Source of the DNA: JBCCSZ01 sp039199225
GTDB lineage: Bacteria; Bacteroidota; Bacteroidia; Chitinophagales; Saprospiraceae
Reading direction: 5' to 3'
DNA: 25,822 bases
Assembly (NCBI GenBank): GCA_039199225.1
Contig: JBCCSZ010000084.1
Span: 1 to 25,822 of the forward strand
Below are positions 7,527-16,947 of this stretch, in pieces. Every line of letters begins with the position of its first letter. Within the stretch, counting starts at the first letter, position 1. The notes beneath the pieces are model-generated. The model did no database searches. It was not told the origin of the DNA and saw only the letters and a list, made by a program, of their open reading frames with translations. A program made the position numbers and the translations under genes.

Positions 7527-10500
7527 TTATCGTATAATTGAAATATGACCTTTTTCTTGTTCGAGTTGGTTTGTTTCAGGGTTGGTGTATTCCAACACAT
7601 AGAAATAACCACCTTCTGGCAAAGATTCTCCTCTGCGGTTGGTACCCTGCCACTCGTTCTGGTAATCATCCGATTCAAATACCAACTGCCCCCAGCGATT
7701 GAAAATCTGTATTCTCAGGTTCAAGATGGTATCGTCACAGCGAACTACGAAGTTGTCATTGTCACCGTCGCTGTTCGGCGTGATGATCGCCCGAACATTG
7801 CTGCACATACCATCCAAATCAATGACGGTTTCTGTGCCATCGGTTGCAAAGCAGCCTTCGGAATCTCTGACCAAGACATCGAAGCGACCAGACTGGTTTA
7901 CGGTAATGGTTTGTGTCGTATCGCTGTTTTCGTTGTTCCACTGGTAGGTGAAAGGCGGTGTACCACCCGTTACGTTCACTGTGATGGATGTATTCGTCTT
8001 GGTGAAGCTCAATTCAATCGGCGCTGATTCTACCACATTGAAATCAAACACACCTGTCAAGCCTTCACTGTCGGTAATGGTCACAGTGTATAAGTCTTCA
8101 CAAAGTTCAGAAACGGCAGCTGTTGTGAATCCGTTGCTCCACTCATAGGTGTAAGGTCCTACACCGCCATCGATCTCTGTGATCAAAACAGAACCGGTAC
8201 ACAAATCTCCACATCCACGATCATTGGTCACTTCTGCAGTTACATCTCTGATGACTTTGGCGTCCAGTGGCACCGTTAGGGTCACCTGGCAACCATTGTC
8301 ATCCGTAACAATCACCTGATAAGTACCTCCACCCAAAAGTTGTGGGTCTTCGACAGTACTCTGGAAGTTGTTTGGTCCATTCCACTGGAAGGTGTATCCA
8401 CCCCAGCCACCACTTGGCGTAATGTCTATCTCACCATTGCTTTGTGTTCCCAATGGACGCACTGAATTGGTCAGTGTCACCGTAAGTTCTGTCGATGGTT
8501 CCAATACAACTGGAGAACCAGAGTGAATAGGATCGCCCGTGTTGTCCGTGATGGTATAAGTGTAGGTACCAGCACAAAGATTGGTACGCACCTGTCCGGA
8601 TTCACCGTCGGCCCAAGAAACACTGAATGGACCACCCTCACCGGCTATACTCAATCGAATTTCACCAGTACATTCATCTTTACAGCGTACGTCAGCTACC
8701 TCCGTGATGATACGGCGCAAGCTGATGCCACTCACAACTCCGGTACACCCTCTGCTATCAGTGATCGTGACACTGTATGGGCTGATGATCTCACACAGCT
8801 GATCAATATCTTCGCTGGAAGCACCATTGCTCCACTGGTAGGTATAAGGTCCGGTTCCACCACTTGGTGTGATGGAAATAGCACCGGAACATTCCGTGTT
8901 GCTTTCTTCCATGTTATTGGTCACCGCATCAATCGTTGCCGAAACCGGCGCCGGTTCGTCAATACTGAAGTTGACGGTTTCTGTACTGCCGTTGGCATCT
9001 TCTACGACGACCGAATGATTGCCAGCTCCAAAGCCAGAGAATGTTTTCTCCAAATCAGAGGTGGTTTCAAACTGCATGTTGCTGGCAGTAAAACGATAAG
9101 GAGGACACCCCCCTAGAATTCTGATGGTAACGCTTCCATCTGTTGCCCCAAAGCAACTGGCGTTCTCAATCTCTGGATTGCTGGCCAATTCTAAATCGGC
9201 TGGCAACACCTCGAGTCCAGAACGGGTGGCAATACAACCTCGAATGTCTGTCACTGTTACGTTATACAATCCTTTACAGACATTGCTTAAGTTTTCTGTC
9301 GTTTCGCCATTGCTCCACTGATAGGTGTAAGGAGAAGTTCCGCCCGCAATGGTCAATCGAATTTGGCCGTTACAACCCGTACCGGTTTCATTCACTATTT
9401 GATCTTGAATGACAATGGGTTGAGGTGCTTCTATGGTATATATTTCAACCTTTTCGGTACCTGCCGCATCTGTGATGGTTACGGTGTAAGTACCAGCAGC
9501 CAAACCCGTGCGGTTTTGAATACTGCTTCCATCGCTCCAAGCAAATCGGAATGGACGAATACCTCCCTGGATGTCCAGAGAAATCGAACCATCGTTCGAT
9601 CCGGCACAAGTCAAATTACTTACGGATGGAATGACTTCCAATACCCCTTCGACTAACATAGAGTCGCGGGTTTGTACACATCCCTGATCGTCGACAACAG
9701 TTACAAAGTAAAAACCAGGTGTCAGACCAAATTGATCTTCTGCCCCTCCATTTACGTTGCCCGTTGGGCTAAACCAGGTGTAATTGTATGGCGTTGTTCC
9801 GCCTGTTACGGTCAAGTTGATGCTTCCATCATTATTCGCAATGGAAGTCGGAGAAATTTGAGCCTGAATAGTTATCGGTCCAGCCTCATCTACAAAAATA
9901 TCATTGGAAACGAATTCACAACCAAGTGCATCTGTAATGGTAACGCCATAGTTGCCCCCCGTCAAGCTCGTGAGGTCTTGAGAACCACCCAAGGCACCCC
10001 CGCCATCTCTGTTGGACCATGCGTATGTGTACGCGCCAGTACCTCCACTCACTTCTATATCAATCGCACCGGAAGCCTGTCCGTTACACTCTACATCGGT
10101 GACCATCACACTACTAAAACCAATCGCCAGTGGCTCTGTCACATCGATTTGGCTAGATACGATAGAGCATCCTGCACCATCGGTAATGGTTACCACATAG
10201 TTGTCTGCTCCCAGGTTTGTGGGGTCTTCGCCCATTGTACCATTGCTCCAGTCGAAGGTATAATTTCCATCTCCACCAGCCACTGTGATGTCAATGGAAC
10301 CATCTGTAAAGCCATTACAGCTGGTATTCGTTACACTCACACCCGTCACACTGATACCCGTTGGCGCATCAACAGTAGCCATTGCAGTTGCAGAACATCC
10401 GCGGGCATCCAGTACAGTTACGTTGTATGGTGCAGCATTCAAACCAGTGATGGTTGGCGCACTTGGAGCGGCATTGCTCCATATGTAAGTATATCCTCCC

Positions 10501-13500
10501 GTTCCTCCGCTGGCACTCACGGTGACACTTCCATCTCCTGCCCCACTGCAGCTGACATCTGTCGCAGAAGCTGTTGCTGTGAGCAGCGGCGGATCTGTCA
10601 GGATGATCGGTGAAGATAAGATGGCCTGTACCATATTGGCATCTGTCACAGTCAATGAGTAAGTACCGGCAGGTAGGTTGGTTAAGTTTTCTGTTGTTTC
10701 ACCGTTGCTCCACATGAAATTGTAGCCAGGTGTTCCACCAGTTACCGAAATATCGATGCTTCCGTTGGAAAAGCCGTTACAGCTTGGATTCGTGGTGGTA
10801 TTGACGGTGATGGTTGGCGCATCGGCCGAATTAATGGTAAAGGATCGCACCATCGAGCAATTGTTTGCATCTGTGACTGTTACGCTGTAGGGGCCTGGGG
10901 CCAAGCTGCTAACGTCTTCTGTCATAGGTCCGTGAGACCAGTCGATGGTGTAACCAGCTGTTCCACCGTTGACTGTCAAGTCGATGGAGCCATCTTGTGC
11001 GCTTGGCATAGATTCGTGAACAACCGCTCCGGTGACGTTCAGGATCGAAGGTTCTACCACTGTTACGGAAGTTGTTGCTGTACAACCTCTGGAGTCTGAA
11101 ACCGTAACGTCGTAGACGCCACCACTCAAGCCTGTTTGATCTTTGCCACTGAGAGAAACATCACTCCAAGCATATGTATAACCCGGCGTACCGCCGCTAA
11201 CAGTCAGCGTAATGGTTCCGTCTCCGTCGCCGTTACATTCCAAATCTGTTTTTGTAGCTGAAACTGTTACAGCTGTTGGTTCTGCTACTACGATCGGTGT
11301 TACCTTGCGGCAGCCATTGTCATCGGTCACCGTGAGTACCAATGTACCCTGTCCGACGCCATTGGCATCTTCCATGCCATCAAAAGCATTGTTACTCCAA
11401 TCGAAGTCGTAGGGCATTGTACCTCCGGTGACGGTCACATCAATTCTACCGTCTGTACCTCCATTACAAGTAACATCTGTCACGACAAAAGTAACGATGA
11501 TGTCACCAGGAGCGTTGAGCGTCCGTGAGATGGTAGCAGTACAGCCGTTGGCATCTGTGACGGTCAGGTCGTAGGTGCCTTCTGACAAGCCTGAAATGTT
11601 TTGCATGCCATCGTAAGTTGCATCGGCACCATTCCAATCGAAGTTGTAAGGCATAGCACCACCTGTAACGGTAATGTCAATAGCACCATCTGAGCCACTT
11701 ACGCAAGTAATATCTGTTACACTCGCACTGAGTGTCATAGCATTTGAAAATCCAATATTGTAGGTTACAGAATCTTTACAGCCACGTTCGTCTGTGACAA
11801 CAAGCTTATAGCCACCGACTGGCAAATTGGTCAAATCCTCCATACCGTCGTAAGTCGCATCTGCATCATTCCAATCGTAGGTATAAGCACCTGTTCCTCC
11901 GGTAACAGTCAGATCAATTGCACCAGCGGTTCCAGCAGCACAATCCACATCTGTTACAGTTTCCATGAAAGCAAAAGCATCCGGTTGGGTAATTGTATAC
12001 ATGCCCGTTGCCGTTGTTCCATTGTCATCGGTTACCGTAACGTTGTATACGCCTGGAGGCAGGTCGGATATATCTTCTGATACAGCATTGTTGAAATCCC
12101 AATTGTAATTATAGGGTTCCATTCCACCACTAATGGTAAGGTCTATGGCACCATCGTCGGCTCCATTACAACTGATCTGTGTTAGACTGGCGCCTATCAT
12201 GATGGCATTGTCGATAACTGTGACCGTTCCATCAAAATTCGTAGACGGAATGGAAACAGTGGAACCACCTTGGTCCTGCCCGATTTCAAAAATTCCGGCG
12301 GAAGTTGGCACAAATTCGATGTCGCCACTACTGCCGGTAGCTCCTTTTACCCGGAAGCAAACGTCGAGTAAAACGGAACCATCTCCAAGCGATTGGCCCA
12401 ATCCAGAAATAGAGCTGTAAATAACGTTGAATTTATCTCCAACAGGTGGAGCGAGAATCGATTGATTTGGCATATCTACGATGGATGCACTGACATACTC
12501 CAAAACCGAAGTATCCCATTGAATGGCAAAGGTCATCGCAATGATGTCGTTAAATCCGTTGGTTGTAATAGGAATGCAAACAGTGTCTCCAGTAGCGGCC
12601 ATTGTATCGACAGCTAAAAGCTGAAAGCCACTGGCACTGGCAATGTTCACAGAGCCAGGAGATGTCACCACGTTTACGGGATCCGTCCCGCCAGCTCCAT
12701 TGTCTCTTTGAGCAGATTGGGCGACGGGGTCGCTAGTGACAGTAATATCGGATGCTTGTCCTGAGTTACCGACAGCATCAAAGCAAAGACTGTAAAGAAC
12801 AGCATTGTCGGCAAGTGTTGATGAGGAACCACTCCATTCGACTGAGAGTTTTCCGTCATTTACCAAGGCGGGCGACGTATCAAAGCTCAGTCCGGCCAAG
12901 GCCCCGGTCTGCATCACACCTGTAAAGTCTATGATGCTGGGATCCCAGGATAAACTATAGTCCAGCTCAGTAATATCCGTAAAGTTGACGACGCTTATAT
13001 CGACGCAGCCATTGTCTCCTTGCAAAACAGATTCGTTGGAAATGTTGACAGAAAGAGCTGCCCCACTGCTACCGGTGATCGTAACGATACCTCCTGCATT
13101 GGAAAGACCGATGTGGTTACCGTTGGAATTGACATCGACAATATCGAGCGGTGTCAGAGAGTTGTTGAATTTCAAAGTATCCATTGACCCACCTGGTCCG
13201 ATGGCATCAAAGCAAATGCTGTAAATGGCGGAACCATCCGGCGCAGTCACCCCGACATCGAGACTATCAAACCATACAAGGTTCAGGAATCCGTTGTCTG
13301 TATTGTTAGTTGCAAAAAGCGCCGGGTCTAATTGTTCTAGGTTGGTATAACAAATAGAGTTGAACTGTAAAAGGTTGGGATTGAACTCAATGGTGTAAGA
13401 CATCCCGACGATCTCATCGAAATTACAAACGCTGACGTCCAAACAGGTTTGCTCACCCGTTGCGACCGTATCATTGATTGTAGAAAGGGCAAAGCCCGTC

Positions 13501-14108
13501 AAGGAATTACACAGGCTAGGGTCCGGATCGGGTGCCGAACCTCTGCAGACTCCATCCCGGCCACCACCAGAACCTCCGGTGTTGTAACCTGCCTCTGTGG
13601 CTGGTCCGTTGGCAAAGCCAGTTGAACCCGTCACCTCTGTATCAAAACCACCGACCTTTTGAATAACTTCCTGGTCGCTAGGTGTATTGGTAAATTTTAC
13701 GAATGAGGTATTTCCATCGGCAGAAGCAATGGTGAATTGGACTGTAAAGAGCACTGCACTATCGGCAAGGCTCACCCCTGCTCCAATTGGATCAAACCAC
13801 AAAATACCAAAGTTACCAGCAGTTGTATTGATGGCTGAAAAGTTGGCATTACTTGGAGGCGCAACGATCCCCAAGGTAGGGTTGGTATTAACAACACCGA
13901 CATAGGTGAGATCGGATGTTTCCCAGTCTAGAGAAAACTGGAAGTTGACGACTTCGGTAAAATTTTCTACGATGACGTCGACGTTGACCGTTTCACCGAT
14001 CATTGCATCCGGTTCTTGCGGGACAACACTGAAAGTCGGCTGAGCCAGAGCAGTTAAAGAACAAAAACAAAAAGCAATAACTGCCAATAAGGCATTCAAT
14101 TTAGTCAT
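7527..14108 (-). CDS. Giant SprB-like surface protein: four cohesin-like domains, 19 SprB repeats, type B CTD
   Basis: The 2193-residue protein has a signal peptide (1-22, ALA before Gln23). Residues about 24-165, 200-346, 350-490 and 494-635 are four cohesin-like beta-sandwich domains, each with a V..F..IxxxxFxLxWD-type first half and a DGS/DNAVLYSxCFDA-like second half. From about 637 to 2100 there are 19 SprB repeats of about 77 residues (SCNG..DGSIDITV.GG, YTYxWSNG, L..GTYxVTVTD..GC). Residues 2101-2193 are a gliding-motility C-terminal (CHU_C, type B) domain with ITPNSDGDNDNF and IFNRWGQLVF. SprB in Flavobacterium is a filamentous mobile adhesin driven by the gliding motor. Whether this protein moves or simply forms a surface filament is unknown. 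It starts 30 bases after the cohesin-T9SS gene and is followed by a PorP/SprF gene, so the three are probably one operon. The start ATG at 14108 directly precedes the signal peptide. Confidence 0.95.
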   Translation of the reverse strand: MTKLNALLAVIAFCFCSLTALAQPTFSVVPQEPDAMIGETVNVDVIVENFTEVVNFQFSLDWETSDLTYVGVVNTNPTLGIVAPPSNANFSAINTTAGNFGILWFDPIGAGVSLADSAVLFTVQFTIASADGNTSFVKFTNTPSDQEVIQKVGGFDTEVTGSTGFANGPATEAGYNTGGSGGGRDGVCRGSAPDPDPSLCNSLTGFALSTINDTVATGEQTCLDVSVCNFDEIVGMSYTIEFNPNLLQFNSICYTNLEQLDPALFATNNTDNGFLNLVWFDSLDVGVTAPDGSAIYSICFDAIGPGGSMDTLKFNNSLTPLDIVDVNSNGNHIGLSNAGGIVTITGSSGAALSVNISNESVLQGDNGCVDISVVNFTDITELDYSLSWDPSIIDFTGVMQTGALAGLSFDTSPALVNDGKLSVEWSGSSSTLADNAVLYSLCFDAVGNSGQASDITVTSDPVAQSAQRDNGAGGTDPVNVVTSPGSVNIASASGFQLLAVDTMAATGDTVCIPITTNGFNDIIAMTFAIQWDTSVLEYVSASIVDMPNQSILAPPVGDKFNVIYSSISGLGQSLGDGSVLLDVCFRVKGATGSSGDIEFVPTSAGIFEIGQDQGGSTVSIPSTNFDGTVTVIDNAIMIGASLTQISCNGADDGAIDLTISGGMEPYNYNWDFNNAVSEDISDLPPGVYNVTVTDDNGTTATGMYTITQPDAFAFMETVTDVDCAAGTAGAIDLTVTGGTGAYTYDWNDADATYDGMEDLTNLPVGGYKLVVTDERGCKDSVTYNIGFSNAMTLSASVTDITCVSGSDGAIDITVTGGAMPYNFDWNGADATYDGMQNISGLSEGTYDLTVTDANGCTATISRTLNAPGDIIVTFVVTDVTCNGGTDGRIDVTVTGGTMPYDFDWSNNAFDGMEDANGVGQGTLVLTVTDDNGCRKVTPIVVAEPTAVTVSATKTDLECNGDGDGTITLTVSGGTPGYTYAWSDVSLSGKDQTGLSGGVYDVTVSDSRGCTATTSVTVVEPSILNVTGAVVHESMPSAQDGSIDLTVNGGTAGYTIDWSHGPMTEDVSSLAPGPYSVTVTDANNCSMVRSFTINSADAPTITVNTTTNPSCNGFSNGSIDISVTGGTPGYNFMWSNGETTENLTNLPAGTYSLTVTDANMVQAILSSPIILTDPPLLTATASATDVSCSGAGDGSVTVSASGGTGGYTYIWSNAAPSAPTITGLNAAPYNVTVLDARGCSATAMATVDAPTGISVTGVSVTNTSCNGFTDGSIDITVAGGDGNYTFDWSNGTMGEDPTNLGADNYVVTITDGAGCSIVSSQIDVTEPLAIGFSSVMVTDVECNGQASGAIDIEVSGGTGAYTYAWSNRDGGGALGGSQDLTSLTGGNYGVTITDALGCEFVSNDIFVDEAGPITIQAQISPTSIANNDGSINLTVTGGTTPYNYTWFSPTGNVNGGAEDQFGLTPGFYFVTVVDDQGCVQTRDSMLVEGVLEVIPSVSNLTCAGSNDGSISLDIQGGIRPFRFAWSDGSSIQNRTGLAAGTYTVTITDAAGTEKVEIYTIEAPQPIVIQDQIVNETGTGCNGQIRLTIAGGTSPYTYQWSNGETTENLSNVCKGLYNVTVTDIRGCIATRSGLEVLPADLELASNPEIENASCFGATDGSVTIRILGGCPPYRFTASNMQFETTSDLEKTFSGFGAGNHSVVVEDANGSTETVNFSIDEPAPVSATIDAVTNNMEESNTECSGAISITPSGGTGPYTYQWSNGASSEDIDQLCEIISPYSVTITDSRGCTGVVSGISLRRIITEVADVRCKDECTGEIRLSIAGEGGPFSVSWADGESGQVRTNLCAGTYTYTITDNTGDPIHSGSPVVLEPSTELTVTLTNSVRPLGTQSNGEIDITPSGGWGGYTFQWNGPNNFQSTVEDPQLLGGGTYQVIVTDDNGCQVTLTVPLDAKVIRDVTAEVTNDRGCGDLCTGSVLITEIDGGVGPYTYEWSNGFTTAAVSELCEDLYTVTITDSEGLTGVFDFNVVESAPIELSFTKTNTSITVNVTGGTPPFTYQWNNENSDTTQTITVNQSGRFDVLVRDSEGCFATDGTETVIDLDGMCSNVRAIITPNSDGDNDNFVVRCDDTILNLRIQIFNRWGQLVFESDDYQNEWQGTNRRGESLPEGGYFYVLEYTNPETNQLEQEKGHISIIR
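7809..12200 (-). repeat. Tandem array of 19 SprB repeats (coding)
   Basis: About 4.4 kb coding for 19 units of roughly 77 residues. Units have diverged, but short DNA stretches stay nearly the same; for example CATTGCTCCACTG-TAGGT is found near 8825 and again near 9308. Such stretches could recombine and change repeat number. The second-half units 13, 15, 16 and 18 carry an extra Cys (LC/VC before the GxYxVTITD strand) not seen in the first-half units. Confidence 0.85.
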
Positions 14109-14138
14109 GAGTCCTTGGAATTTGGGATGATTAAATCT

Positions 14139-14909
14139 TTATTTTAGTAAGACCATTTTTTGGGTCAGCACATACTCACCGGCTGTCAATTCATACCAGT
14201 AAGTACCTGTGTGACCTAAATTATCCCGGTCAATGGTTATGTAATGGGAACCTTCGCCGAAGCGTTTATTTTGGGTGAAGACGGTACGACCTTGCACATC
14301 GTAAATGCGAAGGCTCACGTCTTCTGCTGTTCTCAAATCAAACGGAATACGTGTTTGTTTCCGGAACGGATTCGGAAAATTTGGGTGTAAGGTGAGTGGG
14401 TAGTTGTCTATGTCATTGGTACCCGTTGCATTCATAACAGTTACCATGCCATTTTGGAAGTATAAAGTGTCAAAGGCACCGTCCAGACCGCCCGCTTCGA
14501 TCTCCTTAATGGTGCCATCCGCAATGATGGTAGACTCGTCCCCGGGCTCGCCGATCACATCGAAAGTAACAGAGAAAATCAAGTCGCCATCCTCCTTGGT
14601 AACAGGGTCCAGGCTATCTTCTGTCCAAACAAAAAACAACACCCCCGTGTCCACTCCACCTGTGTTGAAAGTGGGCAAGGCCGAAACTAAAGTGGCGTTG
14701 TCGACCTCTACAAAGTCGAGTACCTCTGAATCCCAAACCATTGGGAATTGTAAGACAATCAAAGAGTCAAAATCATTGGTTGTCACATCTACCTGAATAC
14801 GATCTCCCTTTTTGACCTCCATTTCAGGAAAAATTATGGTAGGTTGTGCCATGCTAGGCACAACGAACCACAATAACAAAGCAAAATATAACAGTAGCTT
14901 TCCAAACAT
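14139..14909 (-). CDS. Single-cohesin protein with T9SS type A sorting domain
   Basis: The 256-residue protein has a signal peptide (1-21, cleavage SMA before Gln22). Residues 23-158 form one cohesin-like domain, with PTIIFPEMEVKKGDRIQVDV opening, FPMVWDSEVLDFVEV and DGDLIFSVTFDVIG. Residues 172-256 are a type A sorting domain with HPNFPNPF, FDL, VSLRIYDVQGRTV and a C-terminal KMVLLK. It is thus a minimal cohesin module attached to the cell surface through T9SS. Its N-terminal domain resembles the first cohesin-like domain of the giant protein encoded 30 bases downstream (both start QPT.. and share the WD..DL/VLDF.. pattern). In cellulosome-type systems such short proteins anchor dockerin-bearing partners. 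Here that role is only a hypothesis. It is the first gene of the probable operon that ends at 6513. Confidence 0.92.
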   Translation of the reverse strand: MFGKLLLYFALLLWFVVPSMAQPTIIFPEMEVKKGDRIQVDVTTNDFDSLIVLQFPMVWDSEVLDFVEVDNATLVSALPTFNTGGVDTGVLFFVWTEDSLDPVTKEDGDLIFSVTFDVIGEPGDESTIIADGTIKEIEAGGLDGAFDTLYFQNGMVTVMNATGTNDIDNYPLTLHPNFPNPFRKQTRIPFDLRTAEDVSLRIYDVQGRTVFTQNKRFGEGSHYITIDRDNLGHTGTYWYELTAGEYVLTQKMVLLK

Positions 14910-15021
14910 TTTTTAACAATTGGTTATGGCATCAATTGAATGATGTCGATGATGGTAATTATGTGTTACAAACAGTCCGTTGTCTTACAGCGCAGCCAAA
15001 AGGCTGTGGTCATTTACGGTC

Positions 15022-15198
15022 CTACAGGCGGCTATGGTCAGTAGCGCGTCTTACCGCATTCAATGCCAGGGGGTACTGTCTGTTTTGGGAGGTAGAGAAA
15101 ATTTCGATGAACCGGCAGATGGCCCGAAGGAGGTAGCCCTTCTTTATTGCCGACCGGTTGAGACAAACGGGTTGGGAGATAGAAATCGTTTTTTTCAT
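15022..15198 (-). CDS. Doubtful small ORF or leader peptide upstream of the SprB operon
   Basis: The frame gives 58 residues beginning MKKTISIS, from the ATG at 15198 (an in-frame ATG exists at 15216). It is Arg- and Ser-rich, with no signal peptide, no recognisable domain and no known family. The only reason to keep it is its start context: ATCTCATG followed by AAA, as in the two genes at 823 and 1283. It might be a leader peptide, a remnant of a decayed gene, or chance. Confidence 0.2.
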   Translation of the reverse strand: MKKTISISQPVCLNRSAIKKGYLLRAICRFIEIFSTSQNRQYPLALNAVRRATDHSRL

Positions 15199-15595
15199 GA
15201 GATTATATTTTGACATTCTGCCAATTATAAAAAGCAGAATCTCTTTTACTTACCGAAAAAAACCGAGAGAAATGATTTGTAGCCGCTTGCGAAAGGAACG
15301 GCTTGGAGTCAGTGGGTGATCTTACGAAATCGTAGGACGCACCTGTCCCATGTGAGAAGAAAAATCAATCATAAAGAGCTGGAAAAAACGCTTACGTGGG
15401 CAATCAGGGGAGAGTGGCTTTCAACTGCGCTATCGGTCATCTACATAAGCTCAAAGAAAGTAGCGATTCCAGTTCATGGGATTTTTGTAAAGTTTAAATC
15501 ATTAAAATCGATTTTTTAAAAATGCTTTTTTGATATGTTCGTACTTATTTTCTTACAGATCGTGTAGACGTAATATTCTTAAAACTTTGTTAAGG

Positions 15596-15603
15596 CAAAG
15601 ATA
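15596..15603 (-). promoter_or_regulatory. Possible -7 promoter box for the cohesin/SprB operon
   Basis: The minus strand reads TATCTTTG, matching TAnnTTTG exactly. TTTTG strings lie upstream of it, but not at ideal spacing. Confidence 0.35.
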
Positions 15604-15800
15604 CAGGATTCCAAAATCTGATTTCTACCCAAAAGGTGGTATTTTTCAAATCAAGTAAAAATAAATATATGTCACCTCATATCTTAAAAAGATAAATAAG
15701 CCAATACATAGACTTAATAATACATCTTTTTCTCTGTCACGAATTGAGAGAAAACTCATTTTTTATTTGAGTAAAAAAAGTAGCGAGGAAAGGAAGGTGG

Positions 15801-15808
15801 CAAAGGTA
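15801..15808 (-). promoter_or_regulatory. Possible -7 promoter box for the cohesin/SprB operon (upstream)
   Basis: The minus strand reads TACCTTTG followed by CCACC, an exact consensus match in AT-rich intergenic DNA about 110 bases beyond the response regulator stop codon. Confidence 0.4.
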
Positions 15809-15919
15809 GGAAACAAATAGATAAGAAACTTAAGATATTGACTATCAGATTTTTACATTAAACATCTATACTCAGAAAATATTCCTTAAGCTTCTATAAA
15901 CACAAAAAACCTGATTTGA

Positions 15920-16633
15920 TTAAATCAGGCTGTTGTCGTAGGCAATTTTAATTAGACCAGCAGTGTTGCTGACTCCCAGCTTTCGCATAATGTTCTTTCG
16001 GTGAACACTTACGGTCTGGTCGCTGATATACAACTCCTTGGCAATCTCCTTATTACTCATTGCTTGGCTGATGAGTCGAAGAATTTCCAACTCGCGCTTG
16101 GTCAGGTTGTATTTCTTAATGAATTTATCTTCAAAAAACAGACCGGCTTCAGTATGTTTGGGAACCGTCTCTATGATGGCACTGAGGTTGACCCCCTGGC
16201 CAAGAAAAGTATTCCCCTTAAGTACTTCGCTGATGGCACGGACCAATTCATCCTTACCCACATTCTTCAGCACATAGCCATCAACCCCCGACTTAAAAGC
16301 CGACTTGACGATCTTTGCCTCGTCGTACATGGTCAAAGCCAAAATGTGTAAATCGGAATAATCTTCTCTGATGACATTCAAAACATCCAGACCATCACGC
16401 TCCGGCATATTCAAGTCCAGCAAAAGCAAATCCGGCCGTGTCCTTTTCAATACCGGCAACAGTTCCGTTCCATTGTGTGCCACCCCTACGATGGAGAATT
16501 CATAGCCATCAACATTGCTTAGTATGGTTTTTAGTCCAGCTATAAACAAATGATGATCGTCGGCTATTACAATTCTTACACTTTGCATATGGTCGTCTGT
16601 TTTCCGGCTCATTGACGCATTTTGTAATGTCAT
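15920..16633 (-). CDS. NarL/LuxR-type response regulator
   Basis: The 237-residue protein has a receiver domain (about 18-138) with acidic pair D25-D26, phospho-acceptor D73 in LLLLDLNMPERDG, T101 and K123. A GerE/LuxR helix-turn-helix domain (about 176-233) carries LTKRELEILRLI, SNKEIAKELYIS and TVSVHRKNIMRKLGV. All key residues of a working regulator are present, so it should be phosphorylated by a histidine kinase and bind DNA as a dimer. No kinase gene lies in the window. The ATG at 16588 (MQSVRIVIADDHH) would give a more typical N-terminus; I keep 16633 as the longest frame but either is possible. Its gene lies just upstream of the long leader of the cohesin/SprB operon, on the same strand, so control of that operon is conceivable but not shown. 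An inverted repeat at 16690-16705 lies before its start. Confidence 0.93.
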   Translation of the reverse strand: MTLQNASMSRKTDDHMQSVRIVIADDHHLFIAGLKTILSNVDGYEFSIVGVAHNGTELLPVLKRTRPDLLLLDLNMPERDGLDVLNVIREDYSDLHILALTMYDEAKIVKSAFKSGVDGYVLKNVGKDELVRAISEVLKGNTFLGQGVNLSAIIETVPKHTEAGLFFEDKFIKKYNLTKRELEILRLISQAMSNKEIAKELYISDQTVSVHRKNIMRKLGVSNTAGLIKIAYDNSLI

Positions 16634-16689
16634 TTGAGTCAGTCTTTAATCGTTTAGTAAATCACGTTTCCATTTCTCAACGGTAACCT

Positions 16690-16705
16690 ATCGGAAGAAT
16701 CCGAT
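16690..16705. promoter_or_regulatory. Inverted repeat before the response regulator start
   Basis: ATCGGA and TCCGAT form perfect 6-base arms around AGAA, 57 bases upstream of the ATG at 16633. This could be a binding site or an RNA hairpin in the leader. Confidence 0.3.
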
Positions 16706-16935
16706 GTTAAATGCTCATATTATCAAAACGGAACATTTAACATACTACAAAACCGATGCCATAAACGGCCTCCAACAAATGATTAGGATGTGGCCTTACA
16801 TCAGTTTTTCCTTAAACAAGCGTTTAGAAATTGGGTTAAAGTGCGCGTGCAAAAATCGAGCAATCAGTATAGATCAGAAGTATTAGGAATGGGAAGCAGA
16901 GCAATTACCATAGGCTTATTCTTGCTCTAGCCGGT

Positions 16936-16943
16936 CAAAGATA
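16936..16943 (-). promoter_or_regulatory. Possible -7 promoter box of the response regulator gene
   Basis: The minus strand reads TATCTTTG, an exact TAnnTTTG match, about 300 bases before the start codon. The inverted repeat at 16948-16969 lies immediately upstream of it. Confidence 0.4.
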
Positions 16944-16947
16944 GGTA

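Larger units (their letters stand above)
14910..15919. other. Long upstream region of the cohesin/SprB operon
   Basis: These 1010 bases lie between the response regulator stop and the cohesin-T9SS gene. They hold a doubtful small frame (15022-15198, minus) and two exact TAnnTTTG boxes on the minus strand (15596-15603 and 15801-15808). The part from 15500 to 15919 is AT-rich and otherwise featureless. If either box is the real promoter, the operon has an untranslated leader of about 680-890 bases. Confidence 0.5.

Noticed and set aside
9672..10613. 313-residue plus-strand open frame and several others (such as 8523-9116) across the SprB repeat region
   Set aside because: They are antisense shadows of the repeat array, which avoids stops on the other strand because of its composition. 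They show no domain, no signal and low-complexity Thr/Ser/Ile content.
7809..12200. Repeated DNA strings that look like direct repeats of an array
   Set aside because: They are coding SprB units of about 231 bases without constant spacers, so this is not a CRISPR array.
14996..15009. Short inverted repeat CAGCC-AAAA-GGCTG-like sequence in the leader
   Set aside because: A five-base stem without a T tract is expected by chance at this length of intergenic DNA.
16001..16351. 116-residue plus-strand frame inside the response regulator gene
   Set aside because: The minus-strand frame has all receiver and helix-turn-helix motifs; the plus-strand frame is a shadow.
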